Shown here: positions 35,219-44,258 of the stretch, piece after piece | How the letters are laid out: the number at the start of each line of letters is the position of its first letter | Position numbering within the stretch: position 1 is the stretch's first letter | Assembly (NCBI GenBank): GCA_018821305.1 | Contig: JAHJMN010000105.1 | Span: 1-64,000 of the forward strand | Length of the DNA stretch: 64,000 bases | Origin: Myxococcota bacterium | Lineage (GTDB): Bacteria > Myxococcota_A > Polyangia > HGW-17 | Reading direction: 5' to 3' | Program-made: the position numbers and the translations under genes | Notes under the pieces: generated by a model | Database searches by the model: none | What the model was told of the DNA's origin: nothing | The model's input: only the letters and a program-made list of their open reading frames with translations

Positions 35219-36547
35219 TTATTTTCTCTTCTGTGATCTGAAATAGGCTTTGGCCATGTGGAAGAACTGCACTATAGGGCGGTTAGCAGGACAAACAAAA
35301 GTGCAGCTACCACATTCAAAGCAGTCATCCAGAACTAATTCTTCCAGTTTTTCTTCACTTATTCTTGAAAACAGACCTTTTTCAATAAGATTTCCGAGTA
35401 GTTGAGGATTCTGCTGATTAGGGCAAGCTCTCAGACACATTCCACATCTAATGCAGGGGCCCCAACTATCAGTAAGTACTTCCTTTTCCGGTAATACCAG
35501 AATTCCACCGCTACCTTTAATTACAGGAATAGAATCTGATGCGACAGATCTGCCCATCATGGGTCCACCCATAATTAACTGAGCAGCATCTTCAGTGTAA
35601 CCACCACTGAATTCAACAACTTCAGAAACCATTGTGCCTACTCGAACCATAAAGTTCCCCGGTTTGGAAACACCATGACCGGTGACGGTAACAATTCGCT
35701 CAATTAGTGGTTTTCCTTCACATACAGCATTTTTAATTGCGGCAGCAGTTGCTACATTGAATACAATCGCTCCAACTTCCATAGGAAGATGTTTTGGAGG
35801 AACTTCACGACCGGTAATTGCTTTGATAAGTTGTTTTTCAGCTCCCTGAGGATATTTTACTTCCAGAGGGACAATTGTTCCGTTAGTCCCTAGAACTTTC
35901 TCAATTTTTTTAATAGCATCCTGTTTATTTACTTCAATACCGATATAGAGTTTCTTTACACCGGTAATATGACTTATAATTTCAAGACCTTTTACAATAG
36001 ATTCAGGATCTTCGACCATCAGTCTATGATCCGCCGTCAAGTATGGTTCACACTCTGCCCCATTTAAAATTATATACTCAATCTTTTTGTCTGCCGGAGG
36101 CGAAATCTTTACCTGTGAAGGAAAAGTTGCTCCACCCATTCCAACTATTCCGGCTTTTTTTATAATTTCTTTAAGTTCGTCCGGAGATTTAGAAAAAGGA
36201 TCTGAAACAGTCTCAAGGTCAATCCACGAATCCTCGCCATCGCTTTCAATTGTTATGGCCATAACTTTCTGGCCCATAGGATGCTCTTCCGGTTGCACTG
36301 TAAGTACTTTACCACTTATAGAGGAGTGTATTGTGCTGGAGATAAAACCGCCAGGTTCAGCGATTATCTGCCCGGTTTTAACTACATCACCTTTTTTAAC
36401 AATTGGATTCGCCGGAGCCCCGATATGTTGACTTACGGGAATGGTAACCTTCGCCGGAAGGGGCATTTTTACTGTTTCAAAACCGCTGGTAAGATCTTTA
36501 TTATATGCCGGGTGAATTCCACCCGAAAAAGTGCGGGTCTGTGACAC
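35219..36547 (-). CDS. rnfC: Rnf complex subunit C
   Basis: 442 residues. The NADH/FMN-binding electron-entry subunit: Gly-rich GMGGATFPSQVK binds FMN, and two CxxCxxCxxxCP ferredoxin sites end the protein (CIRCGMCLRACP and CFECGSCTFVCP). I place the start at GTG 36547, since GGAGGAC lies 5 nt upstream, overlapping rnfB's stop; the longer reading from 36622 lies inside rnfB and is not family-like. Confidence 0.92.
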   Translation of the reverse strand: MSQTRTFSGGIHPAYNKDLTSGFETVKMPLPAKVTIPVSQHIGAPANPIVKKGDVVKTGQIIAEPGGFISSTIHSSISGKVLTVQPEEHPMGQKVMAITIESDGEDSWIDLETVSDPFSKSPDELKEIIKKAGIVGMGGATFPSQVKISPPADKKIEYIILNGAECEPYLTADHRLMVEDPESIVKGLEIISHITGVKKLYIGIEVNKQDAIKKIEKVLGTNGTIVPLEVKYPQGAEKQLIKAITGREVPPKHLPMEVGAIVFNVATAAAIKNAVCEGKPLIERIVTVTGHGVSKPGNFMVRVGTMVSEVVEFSGGYTEDAAQLIMGGPMMGRSVASDSIPVIKGSGGILVLPEKEVLTDSWGPCIRCGMCLRACPNQQNPQLLGNLIEKGLFSRISEEKLEELVLDDCFECGSCTFVCPANRPIVQFFHMAKAYFRSQKRK

Positions 36548-36548
36548 G

Positions 36549-37622
36549 TTAGTCCTCCTTCCCTGAATTGGAAACGGGAGTTGAATCAGAAATCTGATCA
36601 GATTTTTCTTCTTTTTTATCAACTTCTTTTACTGAAGAGATCTGAGCGGTTTCCTTTGTTGGAACCACTTCATCTTTCTCTTTTCCAGCAACTTCTTTCG
36701 GAGCAACAGCAGCGGCCTTTTTCTTTTCCGCAGCAATGGCAGCGGCGGCAGCTTTTTCCTGACGCTCTTTTTCCTTATATGTTTCTTTTTCGCTATTAAA
36801 GTGCTCCATAGCGCTGGCACTTTCAATAAATTCCTTGGTAGAGTAAACCCTGGTATCCACAATTACATTGTTTGGACAAACAAATGGGGCATCAGAACTA
36901 TTCTCTGTTCCCTCATACCGTGCAAGGCTATCTTCAACAATAAATCCTGAATCTTTACGGGAACATATCTTACATCCAATACACCCGACTTGACAGGCTT
37001 TTTTAACAGCCAACGCACTTTCTTTGGATGAGCAGAGAACATGAAGTTTGCGGGAAACTGCAACCATTTCAATAATTCCCAGTGGACATGCTTTAACGCA
37101 CAGCCCGCACCCTATGCAGGCATCAGGATCAACTATGGCAACACCACCAGCATAAATGTGAATGGCATTAACGGGACAGACTTCATTACAATCACCAAAA
37201 CCGAGACATCCGTAGCGGCATTCTTTATTACCACCGATAAGAGAAGCACTTCGGCAATCATGGATACCTACAAGTTGACCGCGGCGAGTAGTACGCTCCG
37301 TTGTCCCTGCACATTTTACAAGAGCAACCTTTTTTTCTACTTCCCCTGCCTCGCTCCCCATGATGTCCGCAACTTTTTTAGCTGTTTCAGGACCACCTAC
37401 GGGACATGCAGGGATGTCTTTTCCAGATGCAACTGCTTTGGCGTAATCTCGACATCCAGCGAGACCACAAGCACCGCAGTTTGCCCCGGGAAGTGCATTT
37501 TCAACCTGATCAATACGTGGATCTTCTTCTACATAAAAAACTTTAGAAAAATAAGAAAGAAGTATACCCGCAACCAGACCAACACCAGTTAATATTAATA
37601 CCGCTATGAGAATTTCATTCAT
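36549..37622 (-). CDS. rnfB: Rnf complex subunit B, with Ala/Lys/Glu tail
   Basis: 357 residues. One N-terminal helix, then a Cys-rich ferredoxin module: a four-Cys 4Fe-4S site (CGACGLAGC), then CRYGCLGFGDCNEVCP, CIGCGLCVKACP and further CxxC groups. About 110 C-terminal residues (from EESAxMEHFN to the end) are Lys/Glu/Ala-rich with repeats like KEVAGKEKDEV, not part of standard RnfB. ATG 37622 is selected (GGGG upstream, 4 nt after rnfA stops). Confidence 0.92.
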   Translation of the reverse strand: MNEILIAVLILTGVGLVAGILLSYFSKVFYVEEDPRIDQVENALPGANCGACGLAGCRDYAKAVASGKDIPACPVGGPETAKKVADIMGSEAGEVEKKVALVKCAGTTERTTRRGQLVGIHDCRSASLIGGNKECRYGCLGFGDCNEVCPVNAIHIYAGGVAIVDPDACIGCGLCVKACPLGIIEMVAVSRKLHVLCSSKESALAVKKACQVGCIGCKICSRKDSGFIVEDSLARYEGTENSSDAPFVCPNNVIVDTRVYSTKEFIESASAMEHFNSEKETYKEKERQEKAAAAAIAAEKKKAAAVAPKEVAGKEKDEVVPTKETAQISSVKEVDKKEEKSDQISDSTPVSNSGKED

Positions 37623-37626
37623 GATA

Positions 37627-38205
37627 TTACCCCGGTACCAATCCGGAAAATCCCATGAAAGCAAGGGAAAGAATTCCGGCGACTATGAGTGAGGATGCAG
37701 CACCTTTGAAAGCTTCGGGTACATCTGATGTTTCGAGTCTCTCCCGAATTCCCGCAAAGAGCAGAAGGGCGATGGCAAATCCGATAGCTCCGAAAATGGC
37801 ATACACAAGCATTCCAATGAAATTGTAGCCTTTTTCTATTGTATCAATAGCCACACCTAGAATTGCACAGTTAGTTGTGATCAAAGGAAGGTAAATTCCG
37901 AGAGCCTCATAAAGCACGGGACTTACTTTCTGGATTACCATTTCGACTAACTGAACCAAAGACGCAATGACTAGAATAAACACTATTGTGCGCATATATT
38001 CCAGGCCGAAGGGCTTTAGCAGGGTGTAAAAAAGAACCCAGGTAACAGTGGATGCCAGTGCCATAACGAATAAAACCGCCATGGACATCCCCAGTGCTGT
38101 TGAAACCTTTCTTGAAACTCCAAGAAAAGGACAAATTCCCAAGAACTTGCTTAAAATAAGATTTCCGATTAGAACTGAATTGATTGCGAGCAGAAGGTAC
38201 TGCAT
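37627..38205 (-). CDS. rnfA: Rnf complex subunit A
   Basis: 192-residue, six-helix membrane subunit. NSVLIGNLILSKFLGICPFLGVS and the central LVEMVIQKVSPVLYEALGIYLPLI and TTNCAILGVA are the family signatures, with the two Cys that coordinate the membrane 2Fe-2S cluster at matching places. GGAGG 8 nt before ATG 38205 fixes the start. First gene of the rnfABCDGE operon, the order used by gamma-proteobacteria rather than acetogens. Confidence 0.93.
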   Translation of the reverse strand: MQYLLLAINSVLIGNLILSKFLGICPFLGVSRKVSTALGMSMAVLFVMALASTVTWVLFYTLLKPFGLEYMRTIVFILVIASLVQLVEMVIQKVSPVLYEALGIYLPLITTNCAILGVAIDTIEKGYNFIGMLVYAIFGAIGFAIALLLFAGIRERLETSDVPEAFKGAASSLIVAGILSLAFMGFSGLVPG

Positions 38206-38289
38206 GAGTTTTTCCTCCAACCATCACATAAAAAAAACCACCATTTCTTTCAAGTAAAAAGAACCTTCTGTTGTAAAAATTTTCACAAT

Positions 38290-38316
38290 TTGGATTATTA
38301 TTTAAAATAAATCCAA
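38290..38316. repeat. inverted repeat upstream of the rnf operon
   Basis: TTGGATT and AATCCAA are inverse complements, with pairing continuing inwards through ATTATTT/AAATAAAT-type bases. It lies about 85 bp upstream of the rnfA ATG and could be an operator or a transcript end; not assignable. Confidence 0.3.
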
Positions 38317-38347
38317 CCAGAGAACCTGTTGGTCAACAGGATAATAA

Positions 38348-38470
38348 ATAAACGCCCTGCTCCTGACCCTGTTTTCCTGAATACCTATCTACCTGTAATT
38401 AATTTATAATGTTGTATTTATTTTTTAATTTACTTAAAAAAATTCACTAACCGAGCAGCATTGAGACTAG
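38348..38470 (+). repeat. CCTG-rich intergenic repeat, copy A
   Basis: Starts at AAACGCCCTGCTCCTGACCC, passes through several CCTG words spaced 7-12 bp, then GTTGTATTTATT and ends ACTAACCGAGCAGCATTGAG. The reverse complement of 52513-52630 matches it over its whole length. A miniature element starts 13 bp downstream. Confidence 0.65.
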
Positions 38471-38483
38471 ATCGGTCTAATTA

Positions 38484-38544
38484 GTTAATGTCCTGAATCA
38501 AAAACTGACGAAAAATTTAAAAACCTGTATTTCAGGACAGTAAC
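38484..38544. repeat. short (61-bp) miniature element
   Basis: GTTAATGTCCTGA ... TTCAGGACAGTAAC, i.e. little more than the terminal inverted repeats. TAATTA to the left and TAATTG to the right differ by one base. Its terminal C starts, on plus, the TAG stop of the Cys-rich lipoprotein. Confidence 0.75.
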
Positions 38545-39785
38545 TAATTGCAATCATAGAGAATGCGACCATTAAAAATACGATCTTCAAAAATTCCGCC
38601 AAATGGGTACTGATTACCAATACCTGTATAATACTGGAGATCTGAATTTGAAGCATATATCGTTCCACCAGTTCCGTTTGAATAAATATTTGCCCCACCA
38701 TAAGTGTTATTTTGAGATGTTACATAAAAAGCAACTCTCTGCCCGGAAGAAACAGGAACGGAGAAATTAATCGGAATAGGTGTTGCCGTTCCTGCGCCTT
38801 GACCGGTTATTGTTGCAGTGCCAAGTAAAGTCCAGTTGGCCTGAGTATTCTCGGAACCTACGTAAGTCCCATAACGATACCATATTTCAACCCCCTGAGT
38901 GACTGTGTGGAAAGATCCTTCAAAGCCCGTAATGGTTATATTTCTCAGAGCAACTATATCAAACATGTTTCCAGCCCAACCGTTTCCACCAGCAAGTGTA
39001 GTCAAAAGAGGATCTTCACATACAACGTTTGATATACAGGAATTAGAGCACCCGTTTGTATCAATTAGATCTCCATCATCACACTCTTCCCCGTCCGTCG
39101 CATTACGATAACCGTCGCCGCATTCAGAAAAACTGCAGTCAGGATCACAATCCACCGTTTCTCCCGGTCCGTCGCATTCTTCCCCCGCCGTTACATTGGT
39201 TACTCCGTCACCGCATTCAGATAGCGTGCAATTTGCGTTACACACTGAACTCTCTCCTCCGTCATCGCATTCTTCCCCCGCCGTATCATTGGTTACTCCG
39301 TCACCGCATTCAGATAGCGTGCAATTTGAATTGCAGGTTTCGGTCTCACCACCATCATCACATTCCTCGTGGGGTGCTTTTATGCCATCACCGCAGCCCG
39401 GTAGGGTGCAATCAGAGTTACACTGAGCAGTAGCGGTACCATCATCGCACTGTTCTCCAGCAGTCTGGTTGTGTTTTCCATCACCGCAAATGGAAATCGT
39501 ACAATCAGAATTACATGAAGAACTTTCTCCACCATCATCGCAGTCTTCTCCAGCATCCAGCTCTCCATTACCACAACTTTGTTCACAAATACTTGGCCAG
39601 TCGGTGCAAACCCAATCGTGTTCAATAAGACAAAGTGAACTACAACCATCCCCATCATTTAAGTTGGAATCATCACATTCTTCACCGTCATCCTGCAGTC
39701 CGTTGCCACATGGATTCGGTTGCTTTGCCCCACCGGCACAACTCACTATAAACAATATAATCGCTGCTAAAAGATATGCTTTCAT
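38544..39785 (-). CDS. DUF4215-like cysteine-rich lipoprotein
   Basis: 413 residues. Lipobox FIVSC (Cys16), then seven to eight repeats of the type CGDG-(V/I)-x5-10-GEECDDG-x2-x4-CN-x-x-CTLS (about 25-270), the Myxococcus-type Cys-rich repeat. The C-terminal 150 residues form a beta-rich domain (TITGFEGSFHTVTQGVEIWY, NFSVPVSSGQRVAFYVTS) like those in myxobacterial surface proteins. A surface adhesin or sensor is likely but unproven. GGAGTACT precedes the ATG. The stop codon TAG falls on a miniature-element junction. Confidence 0.85.
   Translation of the reverse strand: MKAYLLAAIILFIVSCAGGAKQPNPCGNGLQDDGEECDDSNLNDGDGCSSLCLIEHDWVCTDWPSICEQSCGNGELDAGEDCDDGGESSSCNSDCTISICGDGKHNQTAGEQCDDGTATAQCNSDCTLPGCGDGIKAPHEECDDGGETETCNSNCTLSECGDGVTNDTAGEECDDGGESSVCNANCTLSECGDGVTNVTAGEECDGPGETVDCDPDCSFSECGDGYRNATDGEECDDGDLIDTNGCSNSCISNVVCEDPLLTTLAGGNGWAGNMFDIVALRNITITGFEGSFHTVTQGVEIWYRYGTYVGSENTQANWTLLGTATITGQGAGTATPIPINFSVPVSSGQRVAFYVTSQNNTYGGANIYSNGTGGTIYASNSDLQYYTGIGNQYPFGGIFEDRIFNGRILYDCN
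39171..39329 (-). repeat. 93-bp direct repeat within the Cys-rich lipoprotein
   Basis: Two adjacent DUF4215-like units are almost identical at the DNA level (offset 93 bp, 31 codons, spanning the SECGDGVTN-x-TAGEECD segment). Other units in the gene are much more diverged, so this pair is a recent duplication or is being homogenised. Confidence 0.75.
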
Positions 39786-39889
39786 AGTACTCCCCTTTTC
39801 GGACAGGAATAGTATATCAGGGTTTTTTTAACTGTAAATTTCTCACTTTAAATTTTAATTTTTACAAACAAAAATTGCTTTGAAAGAAT

Positions 39890-41338
39890 TTATCTGATTC
39901 GTGGAGGATTTGGAGTAATTTTTCGGCCTGAAACAAGCTTTGCAAGGGTTATTACCATCTCGTCCTGCAATTTTCGGGCGATGACTTTCCCACCCTGAAG
40001 TTGATCGTTTATTATGGCAAAAATGATGGTTTTGTTTTTATTTATTACATAACCCGCAAGACATGACGCCGTATTTAGCGTTCCCGTTTTTGCATAAACA
40101 GTTGAAGCTGTAAGTGGCTCTGTCAGCCGCTTTCCTAATGTCCCCTCTTTTCCGGGCCTTGCCATACTGTCAATCATAGCTTTATGAAGCCACTTAAGAG
40201 TTGAATACCGTTGCATAATGCTCACAAGAGTATATGGACTCACCATGGTTTTTCCGAAAAGACCGCTACCGTTAGAAAGAACATACTTTCCTCTGCTTAC
40301 ACCACTTCTCGCAAGCATTGCATGGACTACTTTGAGTCCTTTTTGCGTATTTCCAGGAGTGGAAAATTTAAGAGCACCTAAAGCATTCAGAATATTTTCT
40401 GACCAGAAATTATTACTGTGTTTACTGGCACTTTTAACCAACTCTATCAGATTATCACTGGAATGAGCTGCAAGCAGCGTCGTTTTATCCGGAGTTTTTC
40501 CCCTGTTCCAGATTTCAGGGACAACAATACCCTCATCTCTAAGGACCTGAATAAGAATACCTGCAGCAAAAAGCTCTGGATTGTATACCCGTACCCGTCG
40601 AATTTCCTTATTGGATTTGGTTGAAATAAAACCTAGAGCAGTAATTTCGAGAATATTTTTATTAAGTTTAGCAATAACCCTGAGATTTTTTGTCTTTTTT
40701 CCTATTCGAACATTGTTGGTACACTTTATAAAAGGAGATTTGAGGGGACATTGTATTTCAGGCTTTCCATTTTCAACTGTTATCTCAATGGGAACAGTGT
40801 TTCCATCAATGGCGACAGGGGATGGAACCGTCAGGTATCCTTGTGACCCATAAAACCAGTCAAATCCCGGGGGTCTTTTTCTGGAAAACCACGAAGTGTC
40901 AATAATCACACCTTTTGGTATAGATGAAATTCCAGCAGTTTTTATTTTTTTAACCATAGCTCTCAAGTGATCAAGAGACACCGAAGGATCCCCATTACTC
41001 CACCAGTAGAGTGGTGTTGACATAGTATTTTTGTTAAAATCGCCACTCAATTTGGTTGAAAATCGATACTTTTCACCCATTTCTCTCAGGGCTGTACCCA
41101 GAGTCATAATTTTTACACAACTTGCTGGTTGCATAAGAGTTGTACTACGATATCTGTATATTCTTGGACCATTCAGATACCTTATATGTACTCCCGTACG
41201 TCCTTTGAATTTTGTTCTCGAAATCAGTCTGTTGAAACGAGTTCGAATAACAGCTTCTTTTGTAGTTGCAGTTGCTTCTATGATATATGAGTGAAGAAAT
41301 AGATTGACGATTAAAAATGAAGTTAATATTTTGAGCAT
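39890..41338 (-). CDS. dacB: D-alanyl-D-alanine carboxypeptidase/endopeptidase, PBP4 (peptidase S13)
   Basis: 482 residues, exported (signal 1-22). Motif 1 SxxK is ASCVKI (Ser73, Lys76), motif 2 SxN is HSNNFW (about 313), motif 3 KTG is VYAKTGTLN (about 430). Domain order and the inserted sheets between motifs 1 and 2 fit PBP4. It trims or opens cross-links in peptidoglycan. Its start lies 18 bp from that of the divergent AICAR transformylase gene. Confidence 0.9.
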   Translation of the reverse strand: MLKILTSFLIVNLFLHSYIIEATATTKEAVIRTRFNRLISRTKFKGRTGVHIRYLNGPRIYRYRSTTLMQPASCVKIMTLGTALREMGEKYRFSTKLSGDFNKNTMSTPLYWWSNGDPSVSLDHLRAMVKKIKTAGISSIPKGVIIDTSWFSRKRPPGFDWFYGSQGYLTVPSPVAIDGNTVPIEITVENGKPEIQCPLKSPFIKCTNNVRIGKKTKNLRVIAKLNKNILEITALGFISTKSNKEIRRVRVYNPELFAAGILIQVLRDEGIVVPEIWNRGKTPDKTTLLAAHSSDNLIELVKSASKHSNNFWSENILNALGALKFSTPGNTQKGLKVVHAMLARSGVSRGKYVLSNGSGLFGKTMVSPYTLVSIMQRYSTLKWLHKAMIDSMARPGKEGTLGKRLTEPLTASTVYAKTGTLNTASCLAGYVINKNKTIIFAIINDQLQGGKVIARKLQDEMVITLAKLVSGRKITPNPPRIR

Positions 41339-41356
41339 CGGCGAAAGGCACTTTCC

Positions 41357-42637
41357 ATGACATCCATTCGTAAAGCATATAAAACAATTCTCAAAGAATT
41401 TTTTCCGGAAAACTTAACCATTTCTTTTGGAGATCAGGAACTGGTTTTCCGTAAACGTATGTGGACAATAGCCGATTCCGAAGGTAATCAGGTTCATGAA
41501 GGCCTTCGATATGGCGACAACCCTGACCAGATGGCCGCAATGTACCAGTGGACCAGTGGGGACCTGAAACTGGGCGAATTGAAAATAAAACCCGGTATTC
41601 CCCTCGTCAGTGGACTTTCCGAAAAGCATTTTATTCAATTTGGGAAGCATCCGGGGAAAACAAATTTAACGGATATTACTGCTGGGCTAAATATTGTAAA
41701 ACTAACGGGAGACAAACCTGCTGTTGCAATAATAAAGCATAACAATCCCTGCGGTGTTGCTGTTTCTGACAGTATTCTGGATAGTTACCAGAAAGCCTAT
41801 TACGCTGACCGAATTGCTGCAATGGGTGGGTGTGTTGTACTATCAAAAAGTTGTGATATTGAAACAGCTCGGGCAATAAGTAATTCATACAGTGAAGTTA
41901 TTGTGGCCCCAGATTACGAAGAGGGCAGTATTGAAATATTAAGTTCCAGAAAAAATCTTCGAATAATTGTAATGAAAGAAATGTTTGATTTTCTTAAAGC
42001 GCCCGTGGAACCATCCCTACGTTTTACTCCTACTGGAGATGGTGGAATCATTGTTGAACTTACTCAAGTTCCACTTATAACTTCTGCAGATGATTTCATA
42101 CCTGCCTCCCATAAGTACGGAGGGAAAACATACGATATAAAACGACTCCCGGATGAGCGGGAACAACAGGATCTTCTCCTTGCCTGGCATGTTGCATCCG
42201 GGGTGACATCCAATTCCATTGTCATGGTGAAAAACGGAGTAACTGTCGCCATCGGCACTGGGGAACAGGATCGAGTCGGAGCAGTTCGTCTGGCCGTTGA
42301 AAAAGCGTATACAAAACATGCTGATACAATCTGTTTCAATCGAACGGGTAAATCCCTGTTTCAATTGGAACTTGAAGTAAGCAAAAACCTTACACCAAGA
42401 AGTGAACTTGATGATATTTTAGAACAAACACGGGAAGAAAAAGGTGGTCTCACCGGTGCAGTTATTGCTTCTGACGGTTTTTTCCCCTTCAGGGATGGAG
42501 TAGATACTGCCCTCAATGAAGGCATTACTGCCGTCATTCAACCTGGTGGTTCCATTAACGATTACGAATCTATTGAATCCTGCAACGAGAAAAATGCAGC
42601 CATGGTCTTTACCAATCAGAGAGTATTCAGACATTGA
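41357..42637 (+). CDS. AICAR transformylase without IMP cyclohydrolase domain
   Basis: Formylates AICAR with 10-formyl-THF in purine synthesis. 426 residues correspond to the C-terminal half of PurH: LRYGDNPDQMA, KHNNPCGVA with its substrate-binding Lys-His, AMGGCVVLS and the terminal AVIQPGGSIND. The N-terminal cyclohydrolase/MGS domain of bifunctional PurH is absent, so a separate cyclohydrolase (not in this window) is needed. A gene split of this kind is known in some Deltaproteobacteria. Overlaps fxsA by 4 nt (TTGA). Confidence 0.85.
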   Translation: MTSIRKAYKTILKEFFPENLTISFGDQELVFRKRMWTIADSEGNQVHEGLRYGDNPDQMAAMYQWTSGDLKLGELKIKPGIPLVSGLSEKHFIQFGKHPGKTNLTDITAGLNIVKLTGDKPAVAIIKHNNPCGVAVSDSILDSYQKAYYADRIAAMGGCVVLSKSCDIETARAISNSYSEVIVAPDYEEGSIEILSSRKNLRIIVMKEMFDFLKAPVEPSLRFTPTGDGGIIVELTQVPLITSADDFIPASHKYGGKTYDIKRLPDEREQQDLLLAWHVASGVTSNSIVMVKNGVTVAIGTGEQDRVGAVRLAVEKAYTKHADTICFNRTGKSLFQLELEVSKNLTPRSELDDILEQTREEKGGLTGAVIASDGFFPFRDGVDTALNEGITAVIQPGGSINDYESIESCNEKNAAMVFTNQRVFRH

Positions 42638-43092
42638 TTTACCTTTTTCTTTTTATTATTTTACCCCTTTGTGATCTTGCATTGCTAGTTTATCTGGCAA
42701 TCAAGATAAGTTTTCTTTATACCGTTTTAACGGTTCTGATTACCGGTTTTCTTGGCATTTTCTTCATAAAACGTCAGGGAAGAGCTACTTTTTCCCGAAT
42801 TCAGTCTTCATTGGCAAACGGGAATATCCCAACCCTTGAAATGGTTCAGGGTCTTATACTGCTGGCCGCCGGGTTGCTTTTGGTAACTCCCGGTGTTATT
42901 ACTGACGGTATTGGAGTTTTACTTTTACTGCCTCCGGTTAGATATGGGGCAGCAAAACTGATAATTTCACGCTTTAAAAATCGTTTTAAAGTTATTAATA
43001 TAGCATCTGATCATTTAAGATCCGGACCATTTATATCTCCGGACAGGAATACTATTGATGGCGAGTGGGAAGAAGAAAAACCCGGAAAATGA
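42634..43092 (+). CDS. fxsA: FxsA-family membrane protein
   Basis: 152 residues with the FxsA core: helices at 1-22, 27-44 and 72-95 and the motif [16 protein letters not shown]. coli FxsA spares the cell from phage T7 exclusion by F; its usual role is unknown. Start TTG overlaps the preceding stop. The 3' end overlaps rpoH by 35 nt. Confidence 0.85.
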   Translation: MIYLFLFIILPLCDLALLVYLAIKISFLYTVLTVLITGFLGIFFIKRQGRATFSRIQSSLANGNIPTLEMVQGLILLAAGLLLVTPGVITDGIGVLLLLPPVRYGAAKLIISRFKNRFKVINIASDHLRSGPFISPDRNTIDGEWEEEKPGK

Positions 43093-44143
43093 AATATCAG
43101 AAAATCTCGTTGTTCAGAATGAATACCGTGATTTTATTGAAGTTCCAGAAGAAGAAGTCGAATTTGAAGAGGAAGAAGAGGAAGATGTTATTCTTGATGG
43201 AGCAGAAGAAGATGTCGAAGCTTCTATTGATGAACCTGTTGAAGGTGAGATTGCCGATTTTCATGAAGAAGAAAGTGCTTTAGTAAGATACGATCCTCTC
43301 CGGGCATATATACAGCAGGTACGAAGATATCCGCTTCTTTCACAAGAAGAAGAATTCCGTGTTGCATCAAAATACTGGGAAACAAAAGATCCTTCCGCTG
43401 CGAAAAAGCTTGTTACATCCAATTTGCGACTGGTTGTAAAAATAGCTCACGAGTATGCAAAGGCCCATTATAACCTTTTGGATCTGATCCAGGAGGGCAA
43501 CGTAGGATTAATTCAGGCTGTAGATAAGTATGATCCTTATCGTGGCGTCAAACTATCAACATATTCCAGTTGGTGGATCAGAGCATATATACTCAAATAT
43601 CTTCTTAATAACTGGAGACTGGTCAAAATAGGAACGACCCAGGCTCAAAGAAAACTATTTTTCAATCTTTACAAACAGCAGGAAGCTCTCACAGCAAAAG
43701 GAATTGTGCCCACAACTCAGGCCCTTGCCATTGCCCTTGACGTTCCGGAACATGAAGTGCGGGAAATGCAAAAGCGCCTTGGCTCATCGGATCTGAGCCT
43801 CAGTGCCCCCGTGGACAGTGATGAAAGCGATTCCCGTACAATGATGGATCTTTTTGCCGATCCCATTGGAACTCCGGATGAAATTGCCGGGGCAAACGAA
43901 ATTCACAGACTTGTTACAGAAAAAATTCGAGAATTTGCAATGGATTTGAAAGGGCGCGATCTTGTAATCATGCGGGAAAGATTACTCTCGGATGAACCGC
44001 TCACACTGAAGGAAATCGGTGATCGATATGGGATCAGTCGAGAAAGAGCCCGACAACTTGAAAAGCGACTCCTTAAAAAGCTTCGCGAACATCTTGAAGC
44101 GGAACTTGGTGAAAATGTAAATATTGCCCTTGGTTTCGAATAA
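43058..44143 (+). CDS. rpoH: RNA polymerase sigma-32 (heat-shock) factor
   Basis: 361 residues. An unusually acidic N-terminal extension of about 80 residues precedes region 1.2 ([19 protein letters not shown]). Region 2 has [38 protein letters not shown] and [20 protein letters not shown], which is RpoH-specific. Region 4 ends [30 protein letters not shown] 43058 is preferred to TTG 43055; AGGAAT lies upstream. It shares transcription with fxsA and the AICAR transformylase. A 59-bp miniature element begins 11 bp beyond its stop. Confidence 0.9.
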   Translation: MASGKKKNPENEISENLVVQNEYRDFIEVPEEEVEFEEEEEEDVILDGAEEDVEASIDEPVEGEIADFHEEESALVRYDPLRAYIQQVRRYPLLSQEEEFRVASKYWETKDPSAAKKLVTSNLRLVVKIAHEYAKAHYNLLDLIQEGNVGLIQAVDKYDPYRGVKLSTYSSWWIRAYILKYLLNNWRLVKIGTTQAQRKLFFNLYKQQEALTAKGIVPTTQALAIALDVPEHEVREMQKRLGSSDLSLSAPVDSDESDSRTMMDLFADPIGTPDEIAGANEIHRLVTEKIREFAMDLKGRDLVIMRERLLSDEPLTLKEIGDRYGISRERARQLEKRLLKKLREHLEAELGENVNIALGFE

Positions 44144-44154
44144 TCTACCCATTA

Positions 44155-44213
44155 GTTACTGTCCTGAAATACAGTTTTTAAATTTTTCGCGGAGCGAATT
44201 ACAGGACACGAAC
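44155..44213 (-). repeat. short (59-bp) miniature element after rpoH
   Basis: GTTACTGTCCTGAAATAC ... AATTACAGGACACGAAC, the family's two termini with little between. Flanks CCATTA and TCATTC share only the central CATT. It could also act as a transcript end for rpoH, since its arms pair. Confidence 0.7.
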
Positions 44214-44258
44214 TCATTCGCTCTCCAAAGCCGATTTCGGTCTAAATGAGGCATTCCT

